Assembly (NCBI RefSeq): GCF_036116635.1
Contig: NZ_CP107995.1
Location: forward strand, 2,046,001 to 2,110,000
Direction of reading: 5' to 3'
Source of the DNA: Amycolatopsis sp. NBC_00345
GTDB taxonomy: Bacteria > Actinomycetota > Actinomycetes > Mycobacteriales > Pseudonocardiaceae
DNA length: 64,000 bases
Shown here piece by piece: positions 34,331 to 43,070 of the stretch (position 1 is its first letter; each line of letters starts with the position of its first letter). Below the pieces are notes generated by a model, which was not told the DNA's origin, ran no database searches, and worked only from the letters and a program-made list of their open reading frames with translations. A program made the position numbers and the translations under genes.

Positions 34331-34588
34331 TCAGACTTTCTGCCGCATCGCCTCGTCGATCGCCCGGAGCAGGTCGCCGGGGGTGGCCACCTCGCCGACG
34401 ACGTCGTCCGGGAGGGCTTTGCCAATGCGCTGCTCGATCCGGCCGACCGTGTTGAACAACGCGAGCGAGTCGTAGCCCAGTTCGTCGAACGCGACGCCGG
34501 CGATGTCGCCGCCGAGGTCGACGCCCTCGTCCGCGCCCGCGCACTCCACGAGCACTTCCACCAGGTCTTTCAGGGTGAATTCGGTCAT
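34331..34588 (-). CDS. Acyl carrier protein (type II PKS)
   Basis: 85 aa. DELGYDSLALFNTVGRIEQ holds the Ser for the 4'-phosphopantetheine arm (about residue 41). Size and sequence are typical of actinorhodin/tetracenomycin-type ACPs. It follows the chain-length factor gene by 30 nt and shares its operon with the ketosynthase, completing the minimal PKS. It is the last gene before the terminator at 34282-34318. Confidence 0.95.
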   Translation of the reverse strand: MTEFTLKDLVEVLVECAGADEGVDLGGDIAGVAFDELGYDSLALFNTVGRIEQRIGKALPDDVVGEVATPGDLLRAIDEAMRQKV

Positions 34589-34618
34589 GGAACCTCGTCC
34601 CTTTCTCTCTCGTCGGGG

Positions 34619-35848
34619 TTACACCGCGCGGACGACCACCGCGGCGTTGGATCCGTCGTATCCGCGCGCGAGGACCAGCGCCGCGCGGAGCTTCGCCGGG
34701 CGTGGTTCGCCGAGCACCAGGTCGAGCAGCTCGGGAAAGCGGTCGTTCGCCAAGTGCACGGCGCCGGGCACGACCTGGTCGCGCAGGGCCAGGCAGGCGG
34801 TGGCGAGGTCCAGCCCGCCGCCGCCGGCGAGCAGCCGCCCGGTCATCGTCTTGGGGACCGAGACGGGCACCGCGCGCGGGCCGAACACGGCGGCCAGCGC
34901 TTCGGCCTCCGCCCGGTCGAGCTCGGGCACCCCGCTGGCGTCGGCGAAAACGACGTCGATGCCGTCGGGGCCGAGTTCGGCGTCGGCGAGCGCGAGGTCG
35001 ATCGCCCGGCGCAGGCCCGGCGGGCGCGGCGAGCCGGGCGGGGGGTCGAACGTCGCCGCGTACCCGGCGATCTCGCCGTAGGGACGGTCGATGCCGCGGA
35101 GCCGGGCCGCTGCGGGATCCTCCAGCACGAGCAGCGCGCCGCCCTCGCCGGGGACGTATCCCGCCGCCGCCGAGTCGAACGGCCGGTAGGCGGTGCGGGG
35201 GTCCGTGCCGGTGCTGAGCCGGCGCGAGCGGATCATGCACACCAGCGACCACGGGCACAGCGAGCCGTCCACCCCGCCCGCCAGCATCAGCGGGGTGCCG
35301 GTGCGCACGTTGCGCCGCGCCTTGGCCACCGCGTCGAGCCCGCCGGACTGCTCGGCGCTCACCGCGCTGCCCGGCCCGCGCAGGCCGTGCCGGATGGAGA
35401 TCTGCCCGGTGTTGACCGGATAGAACCAGGCAAACGACTGGTAGGCGCTGACGTGCGCGTTTCCCTTGTGCCACAACGCCTGCAGCTCGCGCTGGCCGAA
35501 TTCGAAGCCGCCGCCCGACGCCGCGGTCACGGTGCCGGCGGCGAATTCGGGCAGCTGCGCCGGATCGGCCCCGGCGTCGCCGAACGCCTCGTCGGCCACC
35601 AGCAGGGCGTGCCGGGTCATGTGGTCGGTCTGCGGCAGCAGCCGGTTCGGCAGCCGGCCGGTGAAGTCGGTGTCGACCTGGCCGGCGAGCTGGGTGGAGT
35701 AGCCGGCCGGGTCGAACCGGCTGATCCGGCCGACGCCGCTGACCCCGCGCAGGGTCGCGGCCCAGTACTCCTCGGCGCCGAGCCCGTTCGGCGCGGCCAC
35801 GCCGAGCCCGGTGACGAGCGGGCGGATGGTGGCGACTGCGGTGGTCAT
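34619..35848 (-). CDS. Ketosynthase beta / chain-length factor
   Basis: 409 aa, thiolase fold. The active-site position reads AVSAEQSGGLDA: Gln replaces the catalytic Cys, the hallmark of a CLF, which decarboxylates and sets chain length. The start codon overlaps the stop of the ketosynthase gene (ATGA), so the two are made in equal amounts. Chain length cannot be read reliably by eye; the partners (didomain aromatase, MtmX/OxyN-like cyclase) would fit a decaketide. Confidence 0.95.
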   Translation of the reverse strand: MTTAVATIRPLVTGLGVAAPNGLGAEEYWAATLRGVSGVGRISRFDPAGYSTQLAGQVDTDFTGRLPNRLLPQTDHMTRHALLVADEAFGDAGADPAQLPEFAAGTVTAASGGGFEFGQRELQALWHKGNAHVSAYQSFAWFYPVNTGQISIRHGLRGPGSAVSAEQSGGLDAVAKARRNVRTGTPLMLAGGVDGSLCPWSLVCMIRSRRLSTGTDPRTAYRPFDSAAAGYVPGEGGALLVLEDPAAARLRGIDRPYGEIAGYAATFDPPPGSPRPPGLRRAIDLALADAELGPDGIDVVFADASGVPELDRAEAEALAAVFGPRAVPVSVPKTMTGRLLAGGGGLDLATACLALRDQVVPGAVHLANDRFPELLDLVLGEPRPAKLRAALVLARGYDGSNAAVVVRAV

Positions 35849-37125
35849 CGTTCTCCCAACCGGGGTTTCTCCAGCACGATCGCGCTCTGGAAGCCGCCGA
35901 ACCCACTGCCGACGGACAGCACGGTGTCCACCCGCGCCTCCCGCGCCTCGAGCGGCACGTAGTCGAGGTCGCAGTCGGGGTCGGGCTCGTGCAGGTTCGC
36001 CGTCGGCGGGATCACCCCGTGCTCGATGGTCAGCGCGCAGGCGGCGATCTCCAGCGAACCGACCGCGCCGAGGGAATGCCCGATCATCGACTTGATCGAG
36101 CTGATCGGCGTGCGGTAGGCGTGTTCGCCGAGGCTGCGCTTGAACGCGGCGGTCTCGTGCCGGTCGTTCTGCTTGGTGCCCGAGCCGTGCGCGTTGACGT
36201 AGTCGATGTCCGCGGGCGTGAGCCGGGCGGTGCCCAGCGCGGCCCCGATGGCTTCCGCGAGCTCCTTGCCGTCCTCGCGCAGGCCGGTCATGTGGAAGGC
36301 GTTGCAGCGGGAGGCGTGCCCGGAGATCTCCGCGTACACCCGGGCGCCACGGCGGCGGGCGTGCTCGAGTTCCTCCAGGACGAACACCGCGGCCCCCTCG
36401 CCGAGCGCGAACCCGTTGCGGCTGCGGTCGAACGGCCGGCACGCGGTCGCCGGATCGTCGTCTCGCGGGGTGGTCGCCTTGATCGCGTCGAAGCAGGCGA
36501 CGGTGATCGGCGAGATCGCCGCGTCCGAGGCGCCGGCGATCATCACGTCCGCCGAGCCGTCGGCGATGAGGTCGGCCGCGTGCGCGACCGCGTCGATGCC
36601 CGAGGTGCACCCGGTGGACACGACCCCGACCGGGCCCTCCGCCTCGACCTTCCACGCCACCTCTTTCGCCATCGAGGACGGGAGGAAGTAGTCGTAGAGG
36701 TACGGGCTGCCGTGCCGCTCGTCGACGAGCCAGGCCGCGCCCTCGTCGCTGACCACCGCGTACTCGTTGTCGAGGCTGATGGTCATGCCGCACGCGGTGC
36801 CGAGCATGACCCCGGTGCGGACCGGGTCGAGCCCGTCGAGCACCTCGCTGTCGGACACCGCCTCGCCCGCCGCGACCACCGCGAACTGCGTGGTGCGGTC
36901 CCAAGCCCGGGCCTGCCGCCGGCTCAGCCCGGCGGCCAGCGGGTCGAAGTCGCATTCGGCGGCCACCCGGGACCGGAACGGCGTCGCGTCGAAGCTGGAG
37001 ATCGCGCGGGTGGCCGTGCGGCCACTGGTCAGCAGATCCCAGTACTGCTTCGTGCCGAGCCCACCGGGAGCCACCACGCCGATCCCGGTGATCACGACTC
37101 GGCGGTCGTCACCTCTCACCATCAT
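35845..37125 (-). CDS. Ketosynthase alpha (type II PKS)
   Basis: 426 aa. Active-site Cys in VVSTGCTSGIDAVAHA, catalytic His residues in YVNAHGSGTKQNDRHET and SIKSMIGHSLGAVGS, and the terminal glycine loop VGSGFGGFQSAIVLE. This is the condensing subunit. The chosen ATG at 37125 has GGAGGACGGGAGA directly upstream; an upstream ATG at 37164 lacks a good site. The operon runs KS-alpha, CLF, ACP. Confidence 0.96.
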   Translation of the reverse strand: MMVRGDDRRVVITGIGVVAPGGLGTKQYWDLLTSGRTATRAISSFDATPFRSRVAAECDFDPLAAGLSRRQARAWDRTTQFAVVAAGEAVSDSEVLDGLDPVRTGVMLGTACGMTISLDNEYAVVSDEGAAWLVDERHGSPYLYDYFLPSSMAKEVAWKVEAEGPVGVVSTGCTSGIDAVAHAADLIADGSADVMIAGASDAAISPITVACFDAIKATTPRDDDPATACRPFDRSRNGFALGEGAAVFVLEELEHARRRGARVYAEISGHASRCNAFHMTGLREDGKELAEAIGAALGTARLTPADIDYVNAHGSGTKQNDRHETAAFKRSLGEHAYRTPISSIKSMIGHSLGAVGSLEIAACALTIEHGVIPPTANLHEPDPDCDLDYVPLEAREARVDTVLSVGSGFGGFQSAIVLEKPRLGER

Positions 37126-37170
37126 TCTCCCGTCCTCCGCGGCATTCTCTGCCGTGGTCACCAAGAATCG

Positions 37171-38535
37171 TCACCACAGGGAGTGCAGGCACGCCAGCAG
37201 CGTGCGGGCCTGCACGTTCACGTAATGGCTGTGCCGCACCAGCTCGGTCAGCTGGTCGACGGTCAGCCAGCGGTAGTCCTCCGGCTCGGCCAGCGGGAAG
37301 TCGTCGGGCACCTCGACCACCAGGTACCGGTTGCGGGCGTGGAAGAAGCGGCCGCCCTCCTCGGACAGCACCGTGTCGAACAGGACCCGGTCCGGCCCGG
37401 CCGCGAGCACCTCGTCCAGGTACCGCGGCCGGTACCGGGAATCCGCGTAGTTGGCGGGCATGCACTGCACGGTCGGCGCCAGCTCGGCGCCGTTGACGTA
37501 GCCCGGTTCCATCCTGGCCTGCACCAGCACGTGCGGACGGCCTTCGATCCGCCGGGCCAGGAACGCCGCCACACCCTGGTGGTGCGGCACCAGCAGCGGC
37601 TGGGTCCAGCCGGGCACCTCGCGGGTGTCCGCCCGGACCGAGACCGCCTGGATGCTGAAGTACTTGCGGTCCTCGCGGTAGATCTCGTCCGCGCCGCGGC
37701 GCCAGACCGGCACCTCCCGCAGCGGGATCGCGGTGGCCGTCATGGTGTACCGCGAGCGGATCTCGGTCAGCCAGCTCAGCACCTCGCCGGTGGTGTGCAG
37801 GGCCCCCTCGCCGGTCGCCGCGATCGGCATGCAGGACAGCACCGTCCTGGCGTCCATGTTGACCAGGTCGTCGCGCCGGAGCAGCTCCACGACCTGGCCG
37901 ACGGTCAGCCACAGGAAGTCCTCGTGCGCCGGGACGTCCTCTTCGGTCTCCACCACGATGTTGCGGTTGCGCTTGCGGTAGAACCAGGAGCCCTGCTCGG
38001 ACTGGATGCTGTCGACCAGCACCCGGCCGCGGCGGGCGCCGGTGAAGTGCTCGAGGTAGCGGATCGGCGAACCGCGGTGCACCCGGGTGTAGTTGCTGCG
38101 GGTCGCCTGGACCGTCGGCGAGAGCTGGACGAGGTTGACGTTGCCCGGCTCCATCTTCGCCTGCATCAGGCAGTGCAGCACGCCGCCGATCTTCTTGGCC
38201 AGGATGCCCAGCACGCCGATCTCCGGCTGGGTGATGATGGGCTGGGCCCACCGCCCGACCGGGCCGTGGTCGGTCTCCACGGCCAGCCCGCCGATCTGGA
38301 AGAACTTCCCGCTGTCGTGCCGGAGGTCGCCGGTGGCCGGGTGCTCGTGCCAGCCGCGCAGCTCGTGGAAGGCGACCCGGTCGACGGCGAAGGAGCCCGC
38401 CGCCGACCGTTGCGCCCACCACTGGTCGAAGCGGTCGTCCGGGGTGACCCCCTGGCTGGTGGCCGACCGGCGTAGCTCCGCCGCCGTGCGGAGGTCCTCG
38501 GACCGCAGCCGGCGCAGCGGGGTGCCGAGGGTCAT
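37171..38535 (-). CDS. NDP-hexose 2,3-dehydratase
   Basis: 454 aa made of two homologous halves, as in TylCVI/EryBVI/OleV. Repeated landmarks are KFFQIGGLAVETDHGPVGRW, LVQLSPTVQATRSNY in the first half and KYFSIQAVSVRADTREVPGW, GAELAPTVQCMPANY in the second. It removes the C-2 hydroxyl of NDP-4-keto-6-deoxyglucose, the first committed step to 2-deoxysugars. Its start overlaps the stop of the TylF-like gene by 1 nt. The 4,6-dehydratase supplying its substrate is not in the window and must be elsewhere in the genome. Confidence 0.93.
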   Translation of the reverse strand: MTLGTPLRRLRSEDLRTAAELRRSATSQGVTPDDRFDQWWAQRSAAGSFAVDRVAFHELRGWHEHPATGDLRHDSGKFFQIGGLAVETDHGPVGRWAQPIITQPEIGVLGILAKKIGGVLHCLMQAKMEPGNVNLVQLSPTVQATRSNYTRVHRGSPIRYLEHFTGARRGRVLVDSIQSEQGSWFYRKRNRNIVVETEEDVPAHEDFLWLTVGQVVELLRRDDLVNMDARTVLSCMPIAATGEGALHTTGEVLSWLTEIRSRYTMTATAIPLREVPVWRRGADEIYREDRKYFSIQAVSVRADTREVPGWTQPLLVPHHQGVAAFLARRIEGRPHVLVQARMEPGYVNGAELAPTVQCMPANYADSRYRPRYLDEVLAAGPDRVLFDTVLSEEGGRFFHARNRYLVVEVPDDFPLAEPEDYRWLTVDQLTELVRHSHYVNVQARTLLACLHSLW

Positions 38536-39314
38536 CAGGCGCTCTTCCGCCAGTAGACGCCGGACCAGTCGATCTCCACGATCTCCTCGTCGATGCCGAA
38601 CTTCGTGCGGTAGTCCTCCACCGCGAGCTTGCACGGCTCGAGCGCGTAGTCGTCGATGGTGACGAAGCCGCCGGGGGACAGCTTCGGGTACAGGTGCACC
38701 AGAGCGTCCATTGTGGATTCGTAGAGGTCGCCGTCGAGGCGGAGGTAGGCCAGCCGGTCGATCGGCGCGGCGGGCAGGGTGTCCCGGAACCAGCCCTTGA
38801 GGAACTCGACCTGGCCGTCGAGCAGGCCGTAACGCTCGAAGTGGTCGCGCACGTGCTCCTCCGGGACGCCGAGCACGGTGTTCGCCCGGGTCAGGTCCCA
38901 GCCCTCGTCGGCGGGGTAGGAGTCGCCGTCCGGTGCCGGCATGCCCTCGAACGAGTCGGCCACCCAGACCTTCCGGTCGGTGACGTCGTGCGCGGCCAGC
39001 AGCGCCCGCATGAAGATGCACGCGCCGCCGCGCCACACGCCGGTCTCGATCAGGTCGCCGGGGACGCCGTCGGCGAGGATCGTGGTGACGCACTCCTGGA
39101 TGTTGTCGAGCCGCTTCACCCCGATCATGCTGTGCGCCTGCATCGGCCAGCCGTTCCCGAGCGCGCGGGCTTCGGCGTCGTGGTCGAAGACCTCGGTGCC
39201 GCGGTAGCCGGTCCCGGTGTCCGGCGCGATGCGGAAGACATCGCGGTCCTGGTAGATCTGGTTGAGCACGGCCCTCTTGACGAGGTCGAGGTACAGCTGG
39301 ACTGCGGTGGGCAC
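38535..39314 (-). CDS. TylF/MycF-type sugar O-methyltransferase
   Basis: 259 aa. Signature blocks DLIETGVWRGGACIFMRALL (SAM site, about residues 87-106), VWVADSFEGMPAPD, LRLDGDLYESTMDALVHLYP and FVTIDDYALEPCKLAV match the metal-dependent macrocin-O-methyltransferase family, including the metal-binding Asp residues. These enzymes methylate a deoxysugar hydroxyl after glycosyl transfer. It lies between the epimerase-like gene and the 2,3-dehydratase on one transcript. The position methylated (3- or 4-OH) cannot be read. Confidence 0.92.
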   Translation of the reverse strand: MPTAVQLYLDLVKRAVLNQIYQDRDVFRIAPDTGTGYRGTEVFDHDAEARALGNGWPMQAHSMIGVKRLDNIQECVTTILADGVPGDLIETGVWRGGACIFMRALLAAHDVTDRKVWVADSFEGMPAPDGDSYPADEGWDLTRANTVLGVPEEHVRDHFERYGLLDGQVEFLKGWFRDTLPAAPIDRLAYLRLDGDLYESTMDALVHLYPKLSPGGFVTIDDYALEPCKLAVEDYRTKFGIDEEIVEIDWSGVYWRKSA

Positions 39315-39323
39315 CGAGGCCTC

Positions 39324-40100
39324 CTAATTGGTGAGCTGTCGAGCGGTGCGGTCGGGGTGGGGCAGGACGCCGGTCGAGCGGAGGTAGCGGTCGACGACCT
39401 CCCGGTGGTAGCCGGGACCGAAGCCGAGCCCGGCCGCTTCGGGCAGGGCGGACAGCAGCTTCGTGGTCGAGATGTCGTGCCGCTGCGGCCGTTCGACGAA
39501 GGTCTTCTCCGCGGTGGCGCCCAGGCGGTCTTCGAGCAGCGCGACGATGTCCTCCGCGGCGACCGGGAACCCGGACGCCACGTTGAAGACCTCGCGGCCG
39601 ATGCCGCGGCGCAGCAGCCCGTCGACGATGGTGACCACGTCGGCGGCGTCGATCAGGTCGCGGCCGGCGCCCCGGTGCACGGTCAGCGAACCCTCGCGGA
39701 TCTGCCGGATGAACGAGGGCAGCAGCTGGTGCGGCCGCTGGTGGGCGCCGACGGCGTGCGCGAGCCGCAGCACCAGGAACTCCACTCCGGACGCGGCGAG
39801 CACCGCCTCCAGCGCGAGCTTGTGCCGGCCGAACGGAGAGCCCGGGAACACCGGTCCGTCCTCTTCGGACGGTCCGTCGCCGTACATGCTCGCCGAGGCG
39901 GTGGACAGGTAGACCAGCCGCCGCCGGTCCGCCTGGCAGCGGCGGATCACGTCGTAGAGCAGTCCGGCTTCGCGGGCGTAGTCCTCGAGGCTGGTGTTCG
40001 CGGTGCTGGACACGCCGGCCGCGAACACCGTGGCGTCGGGATGACGTTCTTCGAGCACGCGGAGGTTCCGCGCCAGGAAACCCCGCCCTACGATCTCCAT
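39324..40100 (-). CDS. NAD-dependent epimerase/dehydratase-family deoxysugar ketoreductase
   Basis: 258 aa from an ATG at 40100 with GAGGAG upstream. Extended-SDR fold: VGRGFLARNLR nucleotide loop, VYLSTASASMYGDG, HAVGAHQRPHQLLPSF, GAGRDLIDAADVV. It resembles NDP-hexose 4-ketoreductases of deoxysugar pathways. The usual YxxxK catalytic pair reads FGRHK, so Phe replaces Tyr, and no nearby Tyr obviously takes over. Either the enzyme uses another acid or activity is impaired. The substrate assignment is tentative. Confidence 0.8.
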   Translation of the reverse strand: MEIVGRGFLARNLRVLEERHPDATVFAAGVSSTANTSLEDYAREAGLLYDVIRRCQADRRRLVYLSTASASMYGDGPSEEDGPVFPGSPFGRHKLALEAVLAASGVEFLVLRLAHAVGAHQRPHQLLPSFIRQIREGSLTVHRGAGRDLIDAADVVTIVDGLLRRGIGREVFNVASGFPVAAEDIVALLEDRLGATAEKTFVERPQRHDISTTKLLSALPEAAGLGFGPGYHREVVDRYLRSTGVLPHPDRTARQLTN

Positions 40101-40143
40101 CCGGGTCACTCCTCGTTTCGCGCCACTCGCACTCCTCCGGTGC

Positions 40144-40187
40144 CGGGTTCCACCGTCGACAGCGGCGCTCGAAGACGAATCGCACCG
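40144..40187. promoter_or_regulatory. SARP-box-like 11-nt phased repeats
   Basis: Consecutive 11-mers CGGGTTCCACC, GTCGACAGCGG, CGCTCGAAGAC and GAATCGCACCG lie in the 196-bp divergent region between the sugar ketoreductase (minus) and the SDR (plus). The TTCCAC/TCGA cores recur once per helical turn, like the repeats at 28334-28388 and 47617-47671. Confidence 0.55.
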
Positions 40188-40296
40188 TGATCTCAGCGGG
40201 GCGTCCCGGCCGGGTTTCAGCGGCCTTGGACCCGTTCTCGTTCGCCCGCCGCGAGCGTGGCTGAGGTCCCGAGACCCCGAGACGAGGAGCGAGCCG

Positions 40297-41025
40297 GTGT
40301 CTGACAGGAAGGTCGCGCTGGTCACCGGCGCGACACGCGGCGTCGGGCTGGCCCTGGCGCACAGGTTGTGTTCGACCGGCTACGACGTCGCGGTGAACTT
40401 CGCGCACGACGCCGGGTCCGCGGAAACGGCGGTGCGTTCGCTCGGCGAGCACGGCACCAAGGTGGTGGCGATCCGGGCCGACCTCGGCGTGGCCGCGGAC
40501 GTGCACCGGATGTTCGACGAGGTCGCCGAGACCTGGGGCGGGCTGGACGTGTTCGTGCACAACGCGGTGAGCCTGCACCGGATGTCGCCGGTCGCACCGG
40601 ACGCGGCGGGGATCGCGGCCGACCGGGCGGTGGTGCTCGGCCCGTTCGAGCACGGGGCCGCGCGGCTGGCCGCGCTGCTGCCGGACCGCACCGGCCGGGT
40701 GATCGCGATCTCCAGCGTCGGCGCCCGCGGGGTGATTCCCGGTTACGTGAGCCTCGGCACCGCGAAAGCGGCGCTGGAGAGCTACGTCCGCTACCTCGCG
40801 ATGGAGCTGGCGGGCCGCGGCGTCACGGTCAACGCGATCGCGCCCGGCAAGCTCGAGGGCAGTACCGGCCCGGAGGCCGACCGGGTGCGGGCCAGGACGC
40901 CCGCCGGCCGGCTGACCACCGAAACGGACGTGGCCGACGTCGTGGAGCTGTTGTGCCGCCCCGAAGCGGGCCACCTGCACGGGCAGGTGGTCACCCTCGA
41001 CGGCGGCCTCGGGCTGTGGCCGTGA
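40297..41025 (+). CDS. Short-chain dehydrogenase/reductase with YX6K active site
   Basis: 242 aa from a GTG at 40297 behind GAGGAG. Rossmann motif VTGATRGVGLALA, NAV in place of NAG, and the active-site region SSVGARGVIPGYVSLGTAKAA. Here Tyr and Lys are seven positions apart (YVSLGTAK), the spacing of enoyl-ACP reductases such as FabI/FabL, not the YxxxK of ketoreductases. It may therefore act on an enoyl or on a polyketide intermediate. It is not an obvious ActIII-type C-9 ketoreductase. First gene of a plus-strand operon with the cyclase. Confidence 0.85.
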   Translation: MSDRKVALVTGATRGVGLALAHRLCSTGYDVAVNFAHDAGSAETAVRSLGEHGTKVVAIRADLGVAADVHRMFDEVAETWGGLDVFVHNAVSLHRMSPVAPDAAGIAADRAVVLGPFEHGAARLAALLPDRTGRVIAISSVGARGVIPGYVSLGTAKAALESYVRYLAMELAGRGVTVNAIAPGKLEGSTGPEADRVRARTPAGRLTTETDVADVVELLCRPEAGHLHGQVVTLDGGLGLWP

Positions 41026-41059
41026 ACCGGAGGCACGTGAAACGAAAAGGAGGCCCGCC

Positions 41060-41845
41060 GTGCGGCTGATCGACCTGTCCACCCCGGTGGACGCGAAGCA
41101 GTGGGAACCGAATCCGGTGGTCCACGAGGTGCTCACCCCGGCCGAGGGCGCGGTGCACATGGCGGAGGAGATGCTCGCGCACGAGAACGTCGAGTTCGAC
41201 CCCGCGGTGCTCCCGGACGGGGAGCTGCTGTCCCTGGACACGCTGACCCTGACCACGCACACCGGGACCCACGTCGACGCGCCTTCGCACTACGGCAGCA
41301 AGGCCGCGTACGGGACGCCGAAGCACATCGACGAGATGCCGCTGGAGTGGTTCCTGCGGCCCGGTCTGCTGCTCGACCTGACCGGCCGGCCGACCGGCAC
41401 GGTGGACGCGGCCTTCCTGCGCCGGGAGTTCGACCGGATCGGCCGGGCGCCGGAGCCGCTGGACATCGTGCTGCTGCGCACCGGGGCGGACGTGCTGTCC
41501 GGCACGCCCAAGTACTTCAGCGAGTTCGTCGGGCTGGACGGCTCCGCCACCGAGCTGCTGCTCGACCTGGGCGTGCGGGTGATCGGCACGGACGCGTTCA
41601 GCCTCGACGCCCCGTTCGGCCACATGATCGCCGAGTACCGGCGCACCGGCGCGCGGGAAGTCCTGTGGCCGGCGCACTTCGCCGGACGGCGGCGCGAGTA
41701 CTGCCAGATCGAACGGCTGGCGAACCTCGACCGGCTGCCCGGGCCCACCGGGTTCACGGTGTCCTGCTTCCCGGTGAAGATCGCCGGCGCCGGGGCGGGC
41801 TGGGCCCGCGCGGTGGCGCTGGTCGACGAGCAGGCGTCCGGATGA
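41060..41845 (+). CDS. Metal-dependent cyclase-family protein (MtmX/OxyN-like)
   Basis: 261 aa, GTG at 41060 with AAAGGAGG. The cyclase/kynurenine-formamidase fold signature is TTHTGTHVDAPSHYG (HxGTHxDxPxH, about residues 71-85), which binds the metal; LLLDLGVRVIGTDAFSLDAPFG is the second conserved block. Homologues in mithramycin (MtmX) and oxytetracycline (OxyN) clusters close late rings. With the didomain aromatase this suggests a linearly fused tetracyclic skeleton, an inference only. Confidence 0.87.
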   Translation: MRLIDLSTPVDAKQWEPNPVVHEVLTPAEGAVHMAEEMLAHENVEFDPAVLPDGELLSLDTLTLTTHTGTHVDAPSHYGSKAAYGTPKHIDEMPLEWFLRPGLLLDLTGRPTGTVDAAFLRREFDRIGRAPEPLDIVLLRTGADVLSGTPKYFSEFVGLDGSATELLLDLGVRVIGTDAFSLDAPFGHMIAEYRRTGAREVLWPAHFAGRRREYCQIERLANLDRLPGPTGFTVSCFPVKIAGAGAGWARAVALVDEQASG

Positions 41846-41885
41846 CCGCCGCCGGACACGACCGTTTCGAGAGGAAGGGAGCCCC

Positions 41886-43070
41886 ATGCGTGCGTTGATC
41901 GTCACCTCGACCGTGCCGTCCCACCTGACCGCGATGATCCCGCTGGCCTGGGCGTTGCGGGCGGGCGGGCACCAGGTCCGGGTGGCCTGCCAGCCCGACC
42001 AGGTCGCGGCCGTCCGGTCGGTCGGGCTGCCCGCGGTGCCGCTCGGCGCGGACACCGGGTTCGCCCAGCGGCACCGGGACAGCGTCGACGGAACGCCGGG
42101 ACGGCCGTACTACCGGGAGCGCAACACCCTGGTGGACCAGTTCGCGGCGGTCTCCGAGGACATCGTCGACGACCTCGCCGCGCTGGCCGAGGTCTGGCAG
42201 CCGGACCTGATCGTGCAGGACCCGCTGACCTTCGCGGCCGAGATCGTCGCGGCCGCGAACGGCATCCCGGCGCTGCGCCACCTCTGGGGCCCAGACATCT
42301 TCGGCACCATCCAGGGCAAATGGCTCGCCGGCCAGGTGCGGGAGCGGCTGCTGCCGGTCGCCGAGCGGCTGGGGGCCGGCCCCGGCCCGTGGAGCGAATG
42401 GCTGATCGACCCCACCCCGCCGCGGCTGCGACCGGCCGAACCGGGCGCGGGGGAGCACCTGCCCGTCCGGTACGTCCCCGCGGACATCCCCGGCACGGTC
42501 CCGTTGTGGGCCTTCGAAACGCCGGCCAAGCCGCGGGTGTGCGTCACCTGGGGCACCTTCTCCGAGGGACTGCCGGAGAAGAACCTGGTGCCGGACATCG
42601 TGGCGGAACTGTCCGAATTGGACATCGAACAGGTCGTCGCCATCAAGGAGAGCGAACGACACTTGGTCGGCGCGGTGCCCGACACGGTCCGGGTGGTGTC
42701 CGGCCTCCCGCTGCACGCGGTGCTGGCGACCTGCTCGGCGGTCGTGTTCCACGGCGGCGGCAACACCATGCTCGGCTCGATGCTCGAAGGCGTGCCCGCG
42801 CTGGCGATCAGCGCGAACTTCGAGCGGACGTTCAACACCGGGCACATGGTCGAGGCCGGTGCCGGTCTGCTGCTCAACCCGGACACCCTCGGCCCGGGGG
42901 AGGTCTCCGGCGCCGTGCGGGCCCTGCTGGAGGACCCGGCGTACCGCACGGCCGCGGAAGCGGTGCGTGACGAAATGCTGGCTCTGCCGACCCCGGTGGA
43001 GCTGGTTTCCACACTGGAGGACATCGCGGCGGGCCGCCGGGTCCCGGAAAAGGAAGGCGTGAGCCGATGA
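41886..43070 (+). CDS. GT1 antibiotic glycosyltransferase (EryCIII/DesVII-like)
   Basis: 394 aa, GT-B fold. N-terminal acceptor domain starts MRALIVTSTVPSHLTAMIPL with the usual His (about residue 13); the donor domain contains PRVCVTWGTFSEG and VVFHGGGNTMLGSMLEGVPAL. The last block departs from the common HHGGAGT found in the other three transferases here, which may reflect a different donor or acceptor. The stop overlaps the methyltransferase start (ATGA). It transfers a deoxysugar to the polyketide or to another sugar. Confidence 0.92.
   Translation: MRALIVTSTVPSHLTAMIPLAWALRAGGHQVRVACQPDQVAAVRSVGLPAVPLGADTGFAQRHRDSVDGTPGRPYYRERNTLVDQFAAVSEDIVDDLAALAEVWQPDLIVQDPLTFAAEIVAAANGIPALRHLWGPDIFGTIQGKWLAGQVRERLLPVAERLGAGPGPWSEWLIDPTPPRLRPAEPGAGEHLPVRYVPADIPGTVPLWAFETPAKPRVCVTWGTFSEGLPEKNLVPDIVAELSELDIEQVVAIKESERHLVGAVPDTVRVVSGLPLHAVLATCSAVVFHGGGNTMLGSMLEGVPALAISANFERTFNTGHMVEAGAGLLLNPDTLGPGEVSGAVRALLEDPAYRTAAEAVRDEMLALPTPVELVSTLEDIAAGRRVPEKEGVSR

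Noticed and set aside
34619..35848. Inactivated ketosynthase
   Set aside because: The Cys-to-Gln change is the normal hallmark of a chain-length factor, not damage.
37171..41262. A 1363-codon minus-strand frame
   Set aside because: Only its last 454 codons (the 2,3-dehydratase) look like a protein; the rest is Arg/Pro-rich antisense of sugar and SDR genes, a GC-bias artefact.
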